DNA from: Psilocybe azurescens
Lineage: Eukaryota; Basidiomycota; Agaricomycetes; Agaricales; Agrocybaceae
Assembly: GCA_023853785.1 (NCBI GenBank)
Contig: JAJIRX010000649.1
Location: 124,001 to 188,000, forward strand
DNA length: 64,000 nt
Direction: 5' to 3'
Part shown: positions 25,906-37,691 of the stretch, piece after piece
Layout: every line of letters starts with the position of its first letter
How positions within the stretch are numbered: position 1 is the first letter of the stretch
Notes under the pieces: model-generated
Databases searched by the model: none
Seen by the model: the letters and a program-made list of their open reading frames with translations, nothing else
Told to the model about the DNA's origin: nothing
Translations under genes and position numbers: made by a program

Positions 25906-27117
25906 GATCATGTCGCGTCACCGTGATTATTTACATTCCCCTGTCTATATTTTTTGTGCCTACACTAATCGCTCTGTCATATGTTTATTACTGTACATAC
26001 ATCGCATTTTTTGATACATACCAATACATAGTATTATTTGACTATTACTCTGCAAATCACAGTACTTCGCCAACCAATGCTGGCGGAGACCCTGTTCATC
26101 AAGAAACGGCGGTTCTTGTACTCGAAACATACCCCTCTGTTTCTTTATCCAACAGCATTTAGAAATCCCTTTTAAGGGGATTATAAATCGCTGTTTGTTG
26201 TCCAAACGGATGGATAACCACAAGACATGTTTGTGTCAGTTTAATCGAGTTTAATGGTAGATTACGCCAGTCCAATGTGATTCGACGCCCGACTTCCGAC
26301 AAAGCGCTCGGACTTCAAACCCTCGCTCAGTGGCAAAAACACTCGAATCATGTGTCTTACTTTCTATGAACTGGTTATCACCGTTCGTAGTGGCCCTCTG
26401 GCCTTTCTATGTTGATTGGTGACACACCATTGACGTTGGCCCGCTGGTCTTTACATACAAACCTGCTAATCGTGGTTCGGTCCAATTTTGGCCAAATGGC
26501 TTTTTCATTGTTACCTGAGACATAGACAACTTAGGAGAGCTTCGAGTCTTTGGAGTGGTCTTTACCCTCCTTTACATACCTCGTTGCTCTCCTAGTTGTG
26601 TTTCATTGCTGGACAATTTGGCTGACCTTCCCTTGCTTACATTATTGCTATCTTAGAGCGCTGTCAGTATTCTTTCGAAACCCACCCTCCTCACCCTGTG
26701 GTAGTTTTTACGCCGTTACCTCAGTTTGTGTAAAAAGCCCAAAAATTAATCATATTTGGGGTCTTGTGTCTGGTGGTTGACCGACGCGAGACTTTCAATA
26801 ATTGCTATCTTTTTCCCATGCCTGAACTCGTCACGTTCAGGGCTAAGAAAAAACATTGGATGCCTCTATTCCATTTCTTCGACAAACAACGGTCAGCGGC
26901 GGCTCTTGGACTACTACAAGCGCCAGCAGTGACTAGTTGACTAGTGACACTGAACAATATTCAGCGCTTACTGAACGCGTCACCTCGCGACACCCGTATT
27001 TTACCGCTCACGTGACCATGTATTTTTTCGAATACCGTTGGCGTTTACTCCGAGTTTCGCTTTTCCTCAACTCTCCACGCCTCCTCCGCTTTCAAAAAAT
27101 CTCTCAAAAGTAGAATA
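25906..27117. other. Intergenic, 1.2 kb, cyclophilin promoter region
   Basis: No gene recognised. The right end carries candidate control sequences for cyclophilin, including a near-palindrome around 26927-26952 and a TCACGTGA palindrome at 27008-27015. Confidence 0.4.
27008..27015. promoter_or_regulatory. CACGTG (E-box) palindrome upstream of cyclophilin
   Basis: The perfect palindrome TCACGTGA lies about 100 bp upstream of the cyclophilin ATG. CACGTG is the classic site of Cbf1/Pho4-type bHLH factors. Function is inferred only from position; a site this short can occur by chance. Confidence 0.35.
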
Positions 27118-28194
27118 ATGGCTTCGTTCCTCAGGCGATTCACAACTTCCGCGTCGGCTGGTAAAACAATGTACTTCAGTCTCGCTATTGCCTCTGCTAT
27201 TCCAGTATATGCCGTGCTGAACGAGAATTCTCTCCCTGGGCCCGGACTTTCTAGGTCGAACGTTTTCGTGAGTATTCCATGCTTCATTATGCAGTATTAT
27301 AGAGCTGATAAGCTAGTTTTCAATGTTCTGTATTTGATATGAATGAATTACACGTTGTTCTCCTTGAACTGAAAATAAACTCGGCGAGCCCAGTTTGACG
27401 TGGCCATCAACTCGAAACCTTCAGGACGCATCGTATTCGAGCTGTACGACGAAACAGTCCCCAAAACAACGCGAAACTTCCGCGAGCTCGCTACGGGACA
27501 GCACGGGTTCGGATATGCCGGCAGCACGTTCCACCGAATCATCCCCAACGTGAGTCTTGCTCGCCGAGTCGTTATTTCGTTATTGGTCACCCCGCTCGAG
27601 AGTTGACCCCTTAATGCTCGATTTCTTCTCTTCTATTGTTCGGATATGGATAGTTCATGCTTCAAGGCGGTGATTTCACCCACCACAACGGGATTGGAGG
27701 AAAGTCAATCTATGGACCTAAATTCGCAGGTATGTATTATTTCTTCTTAAATTCTTTTGACTGGTTTTGTCCCGGCGTCATAGCTTCACAACATATTGCT
27801 CAACTATTTACCTGCCATCTGCTTCCTCGTCTACCCATTGCACTCGTGCCGGACTAACCTAACCCCATCTCAGATGAAAACTTCGCGCTCAAGCACACCG
27901 AGCCAGGCCTCCTCTCCATGGCCAACGCCGGAGCCAACACCAACGGATCGCAGTTCTTCATCACCACCGTCAAAACCCCTTGGGTGCGTCTCCGTTCATT
28001 TCTTCCTCCCCCTCTACCACCTCTTCCTCACCTGCTCACACTATGAATAATTTATGCAGCTCGATGACCGCCATGTCGTGTTCGGAAAGGTCGTCGAGGG
28101 AATGGACGTCGTGAAGACCATCGAGAAGGCCGGCACAGAGAGCGGAAGGCCCACTCAAACGGTCACCATCACCTCATCTGGCACTGTCGAGTAG
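27118..28194 (+). CDS. Cyclophilin-type peptidyl-prolyl cis-trans isomerase, probably mitochondrial
   Basis: Catalyses proline cis/trans isomerisation. Five exons are clear: 27118-27267, 27394-27549, 27654-27729, 27874-27983 and 28060-28194, all with GT-AG borders. The first exon encodes a basic, Ser-rich leader ([16 protein letters not shown]) followed by a hydrophobic stretch, as expected for mitochondrial import. The cyclophilin fold starts at [18 protein letters not shown]. Active-site residues are all present: Arg in FHRIIPN, Gln in FMLQGGDFT, Phe in NGSQFFITT, Trp in KTPW and His in [11 protein letters not shown]. The domain is of normal length with no break. The only uncertainty is location, since the leader could also act as a membrane anchor. 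Confidence 0.93.
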
Positions 28195-28749
28195 AGGTTG
28201 CCACTGGAGGCTTATGATGCGTGCGGTAGCAGGCCCGGCGGGAGGTCTGAAGCACTACAAAAATCAAAAATGGGCATGGGACGCTGGGGAAGGAATAGAG
28301 TGATGATGATGATCGTGGAGATGATGATGACAACAACGACGATAGAATTTCCCGCATATTTTCTTGGTTGTTCTAATAATTCTATTCATATTTAGACGCG
28401 CGCACGCACTTTCACAATTGCTGGGACTGGGGCCTAGATGCACGCAATCCCAACGCTGTAAACACAACCGTTAATGCTGGGGACATGAAATACCCATACG
28501 CTGTGGTATGTAGCCCCACGAGAATTCGGGACGCGTCGGCATGCCGGAACTTCTGGGCTATCTTTGTTTTTTCGGCTATCTCTTTGTGGGAACTTGGAAT
28601 TCCATAGGACGCTGAACCTCCCCACCCTCCCTCTGCTAACATTTTCATATAATCTTACAGTTCTAGGCACGACCCAACATCGTCGAGGAATGTCAAGTAC
28701 AAGGCATAACATTTAAATTGTTTCCATCTACGCTTAGGCAACTTCTCCC
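28195..28749. other. Convergent intergenic region with GAT-rich tract
   Basis: This is 3' of both cyclophilin (+) and the F-box remnant (-). A short ATG/GAT-rich simple tract lies near 28300-28345. No gene is recognised. Confidence 0.4.
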
Positions 28750-30400
28750 AGCGCTGCATCTACTCAAATTCGTCACGTCTAATCAAGAAAAAGCAAACGG
28801 CAATGCATCCCGCCGTATAGTTGATCACTGCCTCGCCTCCCGAAGGTTTATGAAGCACTTCGAGTACGCCACTCCTGCAACTGGGGTCCTGAACGATGCA
28901 TTGAGTGACGACGTTATTTTAGCTGTAGCTATGTCTAAAATGCGAAGAACTACTGCCCTGTCGATGTATGTTGGTTCTTCCTCGTCATATTCCTGCAGTT
29001 CCCCACCGATTCGTAGGCTCTTCAGCGGTCAACTACTATGCGGGTTGTTCGTATTTGGTCACGATCCAAGGACATCTGGCAATTTCTCAAACGGGGATCT
29101 GGACCACGAAGACGACGAGCCTAAGTATTCGAGAAATTGCAGGTTTGGAAGCAACGGCGTCGGCGAGGTGCCGGCCGTCTCAGCCAATACCTGTATTGCC
29201 TTTGTCGGAATAAAGGTGACGGTGAGGAGGTTGAAAACGTCGTACGCTTCCTTCTTTGACCGAAGGCAGTTCATCAAATGCAATTGGCTAAGAGATGGTG
29301 TCACGAGCAGGACTTCGATTAATGACCTGCGGGTGCATTTGGTGCACTCGACGTGCAACGAGGTCAAGGTGTAAGAGGAACGCGACAGGAGACTCGCGGC
29401 GCTGTTGAGAGATGATGAATTCTTTCCCCACCCTACAAGTCCTAGATGCCTTAATTAAATGCGGAAAGGTGACATTCCTGAGCCCTCGGTCCAGGCTGGC
29501 GACATCCGCTTGGGCCTGAGCCACGATGTCCAATGACTCGAGATTGTGATGAGTAATTGGAGTGTGACTTCGCGCGGACCGAATCGTAGAAGACAGATCG
29601 GAATTGAGGTCTTTGCTCAAGCAGGCTGGGGCACTGACTCCGTCGCGGGTTGTGGTGACATTACTCCAATCTATGGACAGCAAATTGGTGGGGTTTCTGA
29701 CCATTGATACAAAAGACAGCTTGGGTTTGTCGATGGCTGTTAGTCGAAATTGAGCGCTATTCGGATGTTGGACATTGCTCTCGACAGGAAAAAAAAGCGA
29801 AGTTGCGAAGGATAGGCACGCCTTGGGGGCTTCCAGTGAGAAGTTGGATCCAGCTTGGCTCATAGTTAATCTTAAGATTTCTCCATCAAGCCAAATACTA
29901 ATTGACAAGGGAAAGAAGGTTTCTAGATATCGATGGTCCGTGGTCTACCCGCGACAAATTTTTGCTCTTTATATCAATGGACAAAGGCAGCTGGACCGAC
30001 CGCTCGAGCCAATCTCAGCATATCCGCTGCCTTTGTCGCCTGCGATGACAATAATGATATTGGTCCATAGGCTGGCAGACGACAATGCAATGCTTCTCCA
30101 GGCTGTGCTCATGGCTCCTAGAGCTAAGGGATTTGCAGAGCTGTCATGTTTGTCTCTGACTTCATCCTTGTTACAGCCTCTGTTCCAGCTTTTTGTCTTC
30201 TCTTGCCATACGGCATCAAACTGAACTCGAATATTTCAGACGTAATCTCTGGTGGAAGTCAATGCGTTATGGGATCGTGGCTGTAGTTCATCTCCACATA
30301 TCCCGGAGTGCCTGCTCAGCTGCCAACATCCGTGCTTCTATGTCGATTGGCTTCCTACATGGGGAGGCAAGGTAGACTGGGACATGAATGACAATCTAGG
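28750..30400 (-). pseudogene. F-box-like (coiled-coil plus LRR-type) protein, broken in several places
   Basis: The minus strand shows the usual plan of Agaricomycete F-box-like proteins in scattered frames. First is a coiled-coil start (EARMLAAEQALRDM near 30330, GDELQ and SHNALTS after it), then the F-box (LPPEITSEIFEFSLMP near 30260). Next are the Trp block (MSTAWRSIALSSASLW near 30080) and WLERSVQLPLSIDI near 30010. The long central part follows (29288-29908). The distal leucine-rich part has LTSLHVECTKCTRRSL and PSLSQLHLMNCL (29370-29060), and VLRILDIATAK lies near 28940. At least three frame breaks within the first 300 bp are not simple homopolymer contractions, and stops separate the F-box from its neighbours. 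I therefore call it a pseudogene, while noting that some breaks may be sequence errors. F-box proteins normally recruit substrates to SCF ubiquitin ligase. Confidence 0.62.
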
Positions 30401-30433
30401 TGGGCTTTGATGCCGTCCAAATCCTCATTGGCG

Positions 30434-30809
30434 TCAAAGCAACTCACATGATAAAGTCTCAATAGGTGCTCGCAGTGTAGAGGAGCTGATTGAAAATTGG
30501 ATCGTTCTTATGAACATCAAGGACATTAAGAATTTCCCGAGCAAGTCGCATTGAGTCACCTTTATCAAGTGCAATGAGTGATTATATGACATGGGATCTT
30601 CTAGATACGTGAAGAAGCCCAAACGTTCAAGACCGAAGATCAAGATGACCTGTACCAAATGTCTGTAAACGTGCGGCTGCTGTGGGGACGTTGTGATTGG
30701 AAATGACAAGCCTGAATAACGAATTTGGAACAGATAGGACTGAAGCGCCTTCGTTATTACTGGATTTTGTTAAAGATATGCTACCGGCAGAGTAGAGATT
30801 TGGAGACAC
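30434..30809 (-). pseudogene. Possible leucine-rich fragment of a second F-box-like gene
   Basis: Two overlapping minus-strand frames are rich in leucine and resemble the distal part of F-box/LRR-like proteins (LSVPNSLFRLVISNHNVP, and further on ERLGFFTYLEDP). No F-box or start is present. It directly precedes the F-box pseudogene on the same strand and may be the tail of an older tandem copy. This is a weak call. Confidence 0.25.
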
Positions 30810-31185
30810 TTGCCTTTATTTCTGCAAAGTGATGGTACAGACGAAGTACACACCGCAGAGCAGACGAAGAAGAAAGCCCAACTTAACTCATTAAACAACA
30901 AAGGGATACAAAGTTGAAAGGGAGAGTGGTCATTCGGACATGTGAGCTCGATTAGAGAGAGATGTGGTGCGAAACGCGTCCCGGTCGCAGTAAAACTGCG
31001 GGCACATACTCGAGTACATTATGACTGACATCATGACTGATGGGACTGGATACGGCGCGGTGAGCGCTCATCATAATTATCTACAATCATATCGTGCCTT
31101 CTGTTTGAAACTTCCTATTCTTAAGTAGTCGCTACCAGACCAGATCACATACATATATATATGCATCGAATTACAGTTGAGCTCG

Positions 31186-32741
31186 TCATTGATACACACG
31201 AATAGCACCGATGTCGAAATACGCATCTTGAAACGCAGATGGATTTTTGTCTACGAAATCTAGGACGAATTAAAAGGAAGTATGTCTCCGGATGAAAAAA
31301 CAGCAGACTTACGAAAGCATGTGCTAGGACATCCAGAGTCAGCATAAACTGATCCGGCCCAGTCGCCGCCTTATCAAAAGTCGTCGACCTTGTCAGATCA
31401 TACATGGCAGCAAGAATATTTGTAGGAACTTACATAGAGTGAGATCTATAATTATATTATGCTCTTGAAAGTGCTGCGGGAAATCGCAGGAGGTATCTGG
31501 GAAAAACACCGCAGGAGTCCCCTATAGAATATCACAACAGTAAGAACTTCATTACTACCAATATGAAAGGAGTGTGTACCCAATCTGCAGGATTTACTTG
31601 CGAGGAGCCATTTATGACGTCTTTTGGGACGGAACCATCGTTACGAGACCAGAAGAAAACCTTGATGTAGGTCGATGAACGTTCGATAGCATACCTGTAC
31701 TGTGATTGAGAAATTTTAACTGTGGCTGAAATTTGATATAGGTTCACCATCCGCCTCCAGCACTGTTGAAAGAGGGGCCATAGCTACTCGCAGTCGGCAG
31801 CTGAACAGAGCATCCGGCATTGTCGTTTATAGCGGTGTTACAGTCGAGTTCAACATTCGATCTAATGAGATCTCAGGGTGAACACCCCGTGGCTACATTG
31901 AGACTATTGGAGCTTTGCGTACCCAGACTGTTCCCTCAAAGCGGGCATAGTACACCCTAAAGTTAGCGGCTGATGGTCAAGCCCCAACACAGTTGATATT
32001 TAAATTTAAAGACTGGCGCACCTGGTGTAGTATGCAAGGTAGCCGTGTTGGGTCCTTGATCATTTACACCTTCGAGAATGTCAACTTCTCCCTAAATGAA
32101 TATTTAGTTAAACTTGCAAAATAAGTTGAAGGAGTAAAGAATGCCAGAGTAGTACTTACTCCCATTGGCCAATTAATCTCTTTTGTTTCCCAAATTGCTG
32201 GCCAGGTACTATTTAGACTATGAGCGACTCGGAGGCCCCAAGTGCATGATGTCCGGTACATCGACTCACCCGCAGCCCTGGGGCATATGGCGAACATCAA
32301 AGCTGACAGCAGAGGCATTAGTTTCCGGTCACCGACAGAACTCAAGATACATACACAGCAACGTGGTTTGTATACGTCTTCGTTGATCTTATCCTCACAG
32401 AGTTGCGCCCGGGACTGTTGTGACTTAGCACAGTCTTAAAGTCCGTTCTCAGGATGAATTCGTTTGAGGAAGCAAATGTCAGATTTAGACTTTGTGAAGT
32501 TCCCTGATCGACGTAATTCCTGGAAAGGTATATGCACATCTATTCGACTGCCATTGGATAAAATGAGAGATGCTACTCACACTCGTCCGTTTGTCGGGTC
32601 GCTACCCTCCTCCCACTCGAAGAAGTTGTAAAAGTCAGAGCCGACGATAGTATCGGTAAGTGAGTATGTTGCAGCGAGAGAAGGGAGGATAAATCCAAGG
32701 GAAAGTACAGAGACTGTTACGGTGAAGGCAGAGGTCCTCAT
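31186..32741 (-). CDS. GH16-family endo-beta-1,3(4)-glucanase, copy 1
   Basis: Secreted glycoside hydrolase family 16 enzyme of about 320 residues, acting on beta-glucans of fungal or plant walls. The start at 32741 gives a signal peptide (MRTSAFTVTVSVLSLGFILPSLAA). Next come TDTIVGSDFYNFFEWE, GRNSVRIRSTKTYTNHVAV and the VRHMPQGCG block. The catalytic E-x-D-x-x-E is present as GEVDILEGVND (near 32090-32060). Further family blocks are NSAGGGW, YAIERSSTYIKVFFWSRND, TSCDFPQHFQEHNIIIDL, GDWAGSVYADSGCPSTC and DFVDKNPSAFQDAYF. The stop follows RVYQ at 31186-31188. All introns are short GT-AG and no break was found. It is a tandem duplicate of the gene at 34763-36468. Confidence 0.88.
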
Positions 32742-34762
32742 TTTGAGGCACTTAATCTAGATATTGGGAGGAGATGCAACACAGGAGTGTTGGAGTATCG
32801 AGGTAGTATCTTTTATAAATTCTTGTATCCAACCTCGGTGCCAGAGTTGTAAATATAAATTTCTCTGTGCCACGAAAGTTGCACCTAAATTGGGCTATCC
32901 TCGTGAAAGGATCGGTCAAGATGTTATCGACTTGGTCAAGGAATTGAGAACAAGACGGAAAGTCTGTTGGTAAGAGTGGGACCGTAATGGATGAGAAGGA
33001 CGTATGAAGAATGTTAAATACTCACCAGCATTAGTTAGCTTCTCGGGCATATTGGATCAAGCACAATCAAATAAGCTTACCATCGCGTCGAGGAGCTTCT
33101 TTACGTTACAGTGTACATCTGTGAGAAAGCTAATCTGGCTATGTGGATGATTATAGCCTGTCAGAAGTCGTTTTTCATTTCTTGATATACGACAGCGAAT
33201 CGGTTTGGAGGCCATCTACTTCTGCGTGTCTGTCCTTCTAGAAATTGTGCCAGCTGACTGTCATGCACGCACTCAAAGATCTTCTAAGTATGGTGCGAGC
33301 TTCGGTGCTTTTGAAATAAATAATAACCACACATGTTTCTGGAGTTCCCGAGAAATCGCCCAAACAGAGTGCTATTGGTTAAGAGATGAGGAGTATAACG
33401 CTCCAACATAAAATTCTAAGCCTGCGTGGGCATATCTGAGATTTTAAGCCAGCGCACCATTTCAGAAAGTTGGATACATGCATTCCTTCTATCAGTCATG
33501 TACTCATCTAAAGCACCCAACTGACTGCATGGTGCCGGCGAGTCTATTTTTATCCTATAAACATTTATTTATAAGACGGTTGTCGACATCTGTCGATACG
33601 GTAACCATTAGGAGCCATTTTTAGACCTGGAAAGTTCGAGGCTTAGATGGTCCACTATACGTCGCTGGGCACTAGGGTTCGTAAACTAGTGCACCACGTG
33701 ACTAGTGCGCACTTGCACAAATCCGCTTTTTGCGTGTGTTTGTGTGCACTTTCGTGATCAACGTACACTATTCACTGTACTATCGTTATAAGAAGGCCAA
33801 ATAAGTTAAGCTTTCATTGAAAAGCACACATGCCATTACATAGAATTGTATATAGAGTAAGAGCTGAGGTTATGTTTAAACGCTTCATGACGTGTTAAAT
33901 AAGAGATAAATTGACCGAATCAATACTTCAAAGCTAGTAATCAAAAGTTTCAATTTCACCCGGTGCTGCGGGGAGTTAGAAGCACTTCATACCCACGTAG
34001 GATATGTAAAGCCTGCCATAAAATTATTTATGTTATTTATGTATTACCACTTGGCGTCTCACAGCCTGAAACTGCCTTCGACTTTGAAGTAGCATAATCT
34101 TTTGTCATAGACTACTTCTGGATACCCGTTGAGTTCAGGCAGCTTGTTCTATTAGTAAAAAATCGATTAATTGTGATAAAAAAATACCCGCATGGTTTTT
34201 AACTTGCGCGCACTTGCGCATAAATGTGCATGCAAGGCCCGCTAGTTGCCACTTGAATTTCCGGTTGCCCTACGACGCGTACTCTGCACCTCTCACAAAT
34301 AGTCCAATTAATACTAATAGTAACGACATAGTAGGATAGTATAATTTTGGCCGGCTCTTTCTTTCGGAAACATGACGTTTTGTCGTAAAATACCATTCGG
34401 GTTATAATAAGAAATGTTAGGGCAGCAAGAAAACATCTTGAACTTTGAAGGGGTTGAAGCTTAAAGAGTTTCACATTCATACTAACTTCCGAATTCAAAG
34501 AAAATGAATGTCATTGTAAAAGACAGGACTAGCTAGAGTGTTTTAATTAAAGAAAGTGTGTAAGATCAATAGTGGATAGACGAGCACCCATACGGCCCCA
34601 AGTAAAGATGCTTTAAAATCCAAATGACTACGCCAGAAAAGCGGTAATGCTATAGCTTAATACTAGATGAGAATTCCGCGTAACCCAGAAAGTCTGGTAT
34701 CCCGAAGATATACTTGTGAAAACGAAAATGTCGAGGAAGAGAGTAGGTGTGCCTTCAAGAAC
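32742..34762. other. Intergenic between GH16 copies, 2 kb
   Basis: AT-rich with no recognised gene. It contains CTAGTGCAC/CACGTGACTAGTGCGC-type repeated motifs at about 33685-33715 and a related GCGCACTTGCGC motif near 34206. These may mark the ends of a small decayed element of roughly 550 bp. This is suggestive only. Confidence 0.35.
32811..32822 (-). promoter_or_regulatory. TATA-like box upstream of GH16 copy 1
   Basis: On the minus strand the sequence reads ATTTATAAAAGA about 70-80 bp upstream of the start codon at 32741. This is a plausible TATA position for a secreted-enzyme gene. The call is positional only. Confidence 0.4.
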
Positions 34763-36468
34763 TCAATGGTGGCCGTGGTGTCTACGAGAGTGGAGGAAAG
34801 GTGTAGGCTGATAAATGCGAATGGAAGCGAAGTCGAAGTACGCATCCGAGAATGCACTAGGGTTGTTGTTAACAAAGTCTGCAGGGAGGGAAGAAATTTA
34901 TTCTCAGAGTCACCCTGCGACGGCCTTCGAAAGTCGTAACTTACCGACACATGTCGAAGGGCATCCAGACGAAGCATAGACGTCCTTTTGACCGGCCCAG
35001 TCACCGCCTAGAACGCAAATAAGCGAATATGAAAATCTAAGACATCATATACGAATAGCTTACAGAGCGTCAGGTTGATAATAATGTGATGGGCAGCAAA
35101 ATATTTTTTGAAATCACAGTTGGTGTTGGGGAAAAATGCTTGAGGTTGACCCTACACAGGCGCGTTTTACTAAAAAAAAAAACTGACGTCCGAGCAAAAT
35201 ACTCACCCATTTACCAGGATTGGTTATAGGAAGTCCAAATTTGACATCATATGGAACCTTGGGGTCATTTCGTTCCCAGAACCAAACGCTAATATGATCT
35301 CCTGTGCGTTCGGTCGCATACCTAAGCAACTTGGGTCATTGATGGAACGAAAAAGAATAGATTATACTATAAAAACCTACCATCCACCTCCATTTGCATT
35401 GAAATTGGGTCCGTAGGTATTTGAGCCAGCCATCTTGACAGTGCAGCCGGTGTTATAATTGACGAGCCAATCGCAGTCATTCTGACCAGGGGTTCTAAAG
35501 AGTCGTTCAGCAATGTCTTTAGACGCTAAGTTTAGTTAAAATGACTAGCCCTTTCTGTGGTCGAGTTTCTGGCATGGTACATCCTGCCGAAGATGAATTA
35601 GGAACAAGGACTGTGAGAACATCGTCAGAAAGTTACCTGTAGTAGTGTGAAGAGTTGCAGCGCTGGGACCTTGGTCATTGACGCCTTCGAGGATATCAAC
35701 CTCCCCCTAGAAGTATAGGTATATGATGAGAGTTGGTTTTGTTAACAAACGAGGAGGATGCGCACCCCATTGGGCCAATTGGGTTCAGGAGCGGCGGTGG
35801 TTGACCATATTGCAGGCCAAGTTCTAAGAATAACCATCAGTCACCATAGTCAACAAAAGAATTTACTTCTGATGGAAAACATCTGGTCTCTTAAATTGAA
35901 TGAAAGTACTTACCCACAACCTTGTGGCATGTGCCGAATATCGAAACTATAACGTTTGAGATCAGATACCTTTCGAATATTTGAGGACATTCAGGCGAAT
36001 GTACATACACGGCCACATGAGTTGTATACTTGTTTTTAGTCAAGATACGAACAGAGTTTCTTCCAGGACCTGCGGGATCCAGGACTGCTTGGTTATCAGT
36101 CCGAAGAACAAACGAGTTATATTTAGCGGAAGTCAAATTTTGTTTGATAGATGTATTTTCGTCGACATAGACTCTGAGCGCGTTGTTCGGGTTAGCTTTC
36201 ATTTGAGATTTCAAAAGGATACGTGGCATTGTACTCACACACGCCCGTGTGTTGGATCAGATATATTTTCCCAATCGAAATGGTTGTAAAAGTCATGTCC
36301 GACAATGTTTTCCGATAAAAAATAACCAAAGATCGACGAAGAGGTGGAATCTATTGACACGGTCGTGTCCATGGCCACAGTCGAGTCAGCTGCCACAGTG
36401 GCTGCGTGGACCATGGTCGACCACGAGAGGCTGGAAGCCACAAACGCGAGAGCAATGGAGACTCTCAT
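34763..36468 (-). CDS. GH16-family endo-beta-1,3(4)-glucanase, copy 2
   Basis: Paralog of the gene at 31186-32741 with the same block order. The start at 36468 gives a signal peptide (MRVSIALAFVASSLSWSTMVHA). Unlike copy 1 it then has a Thr/Ser/Val-rich insert (AADSTVAMDTTVSIDST) before the domain begins (SENIVGHDFYNHFDWE). Next are GRNSVRILTKNKYTTHVAV, MPQGCG, and the catalytic motif GEVDILEGVNDQG (near 35705). Then come NANGGGW, YATERTGDHISVWFWERND, TNCDFKKYF, GDWAGQKDVYASSGCPSTC and DFVNNNPSAFSDAYF. It ends in a His-rich tail (RRHHGHH) absent from copy 1, with the stop at 34763-34765. Catalytic residues are intact and no frame break was seen. Both are probably secreted wall glucanases with diverging ends. 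Confidence 0.87.
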
Positions 36469-37691
36469 CTTGTGTAAGAAACGCAAAAAATGGACCCGGG
36501 CGAGGTGTTGATTCCACGGTTCTTCAAAATTGTAAGCTTTTCAGTTACTCGACCTTGATCAGGTCGGAAGACTGGAGTTGGGCGAGAGGAATTTTAAAAG
36601 AGAGTGAGAGATGCCTGGGGGCGTATGGGGTCGGTGGGGTTTGGTTGGGCATAGACTGGGGCTTCCTTTATATCTCATCCGAACTAAACCTTTTGATCCA
36701 GGGATGCACCGTGTCGGTGATACTTACATAAAGTCGAAGAGATTAAGAGCGCGTACCATGTGCGCGTCGTTGATCTCTTGTATACAACTTCAACCGATCG
36801 TCCGTCACGGGCATCGTGAAGCTCTCCTGTCGAGAACTAGCACCCGTGGTCGCCGTGCTTTCTGAGTTTTGGTTGGTGGGGGATCTTCCAGGATCCCTTC
36901 ACGATGCTGCTCGGATGCTGGTTAGTGGGTAATGGCAGACTTATCATGAACTTTTGATCCGAATAGGTTACTTTTTTTTTGCGGCTGCCTGCCCTTGACA
37001 AGTGCGATGTATTGGCTGTCGAATATCTGGATACTTTGTAAGGTGGTCGTCGGAAGTATACGTTTAGAAGATGCTCGACCTTGATCGACACGACAGAAGA
37101 TTTTACCCCTGCAGCTTGAACGCATGAATAGAGTCGAGTTTGACATAATCGACTTCCCAGTTCGATATCGGTGCAACATCGGCATATTGAACGATGCCAA
37201 GACATACTTATGTATTACTAATGCTGAAATCGCAAAGATTATCAGATAACAGTTTATGTTTACTTATCTCTTGTGGGTGGTGTGACCAGTGCTTAGTCAT
37301 TATAGCCAAACGGTTAGGGTTGCAGTAAGCCGGAATTTCCTTAAATTCGCAATCGTGACCGCACGTTCTGCCAAACTCAGAGGCCTGGAAGAAATAAACA
37401 TCTGCGAAGTTCGAATTTACTCATTCTCCAACACAATGAACTGGAGCTCAGTCTCTGAAGTAGATGCTTGGCCGGTGCCCATTCTTTCATGTTCCCGCTA
37501 GAGTTCATTTCTTTGTTGTTGCGTTTCATCTTCCCATCTCGGCGTTGGCTCTCCGGCGAATGGAGAAGTCCTACTGCGGTCTAAAACCGACCACGCTCTC
37601 CTCGCTCCCATCTCCCTCTTCGCTGCTGTTCAAGGTACGAAATGCGAGTCCGCAGCAGTAAAGTTTAAATATTAGCAAAGACAAATCGGCA
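36469..37691. other. Intergenic, 1.2 kb, divergent promoter region
   Basis: It separates the minus-strand GH16 copy 2 from the plus-strand membrane-protein cluster, so it should hold both promoters. A TATA-like sequence for GH16 (minus strand, GATATAAAGG) lies near 36668-36677. No gene is recognised. Confidence 0.4.

Noticed and set aside
28718..29374. Plus-strand open frame of 218 codons
   Set aside because: It lies opposite the leucine-rich part of the F-box remnant, which has recognisable family blocks; this frame has none.
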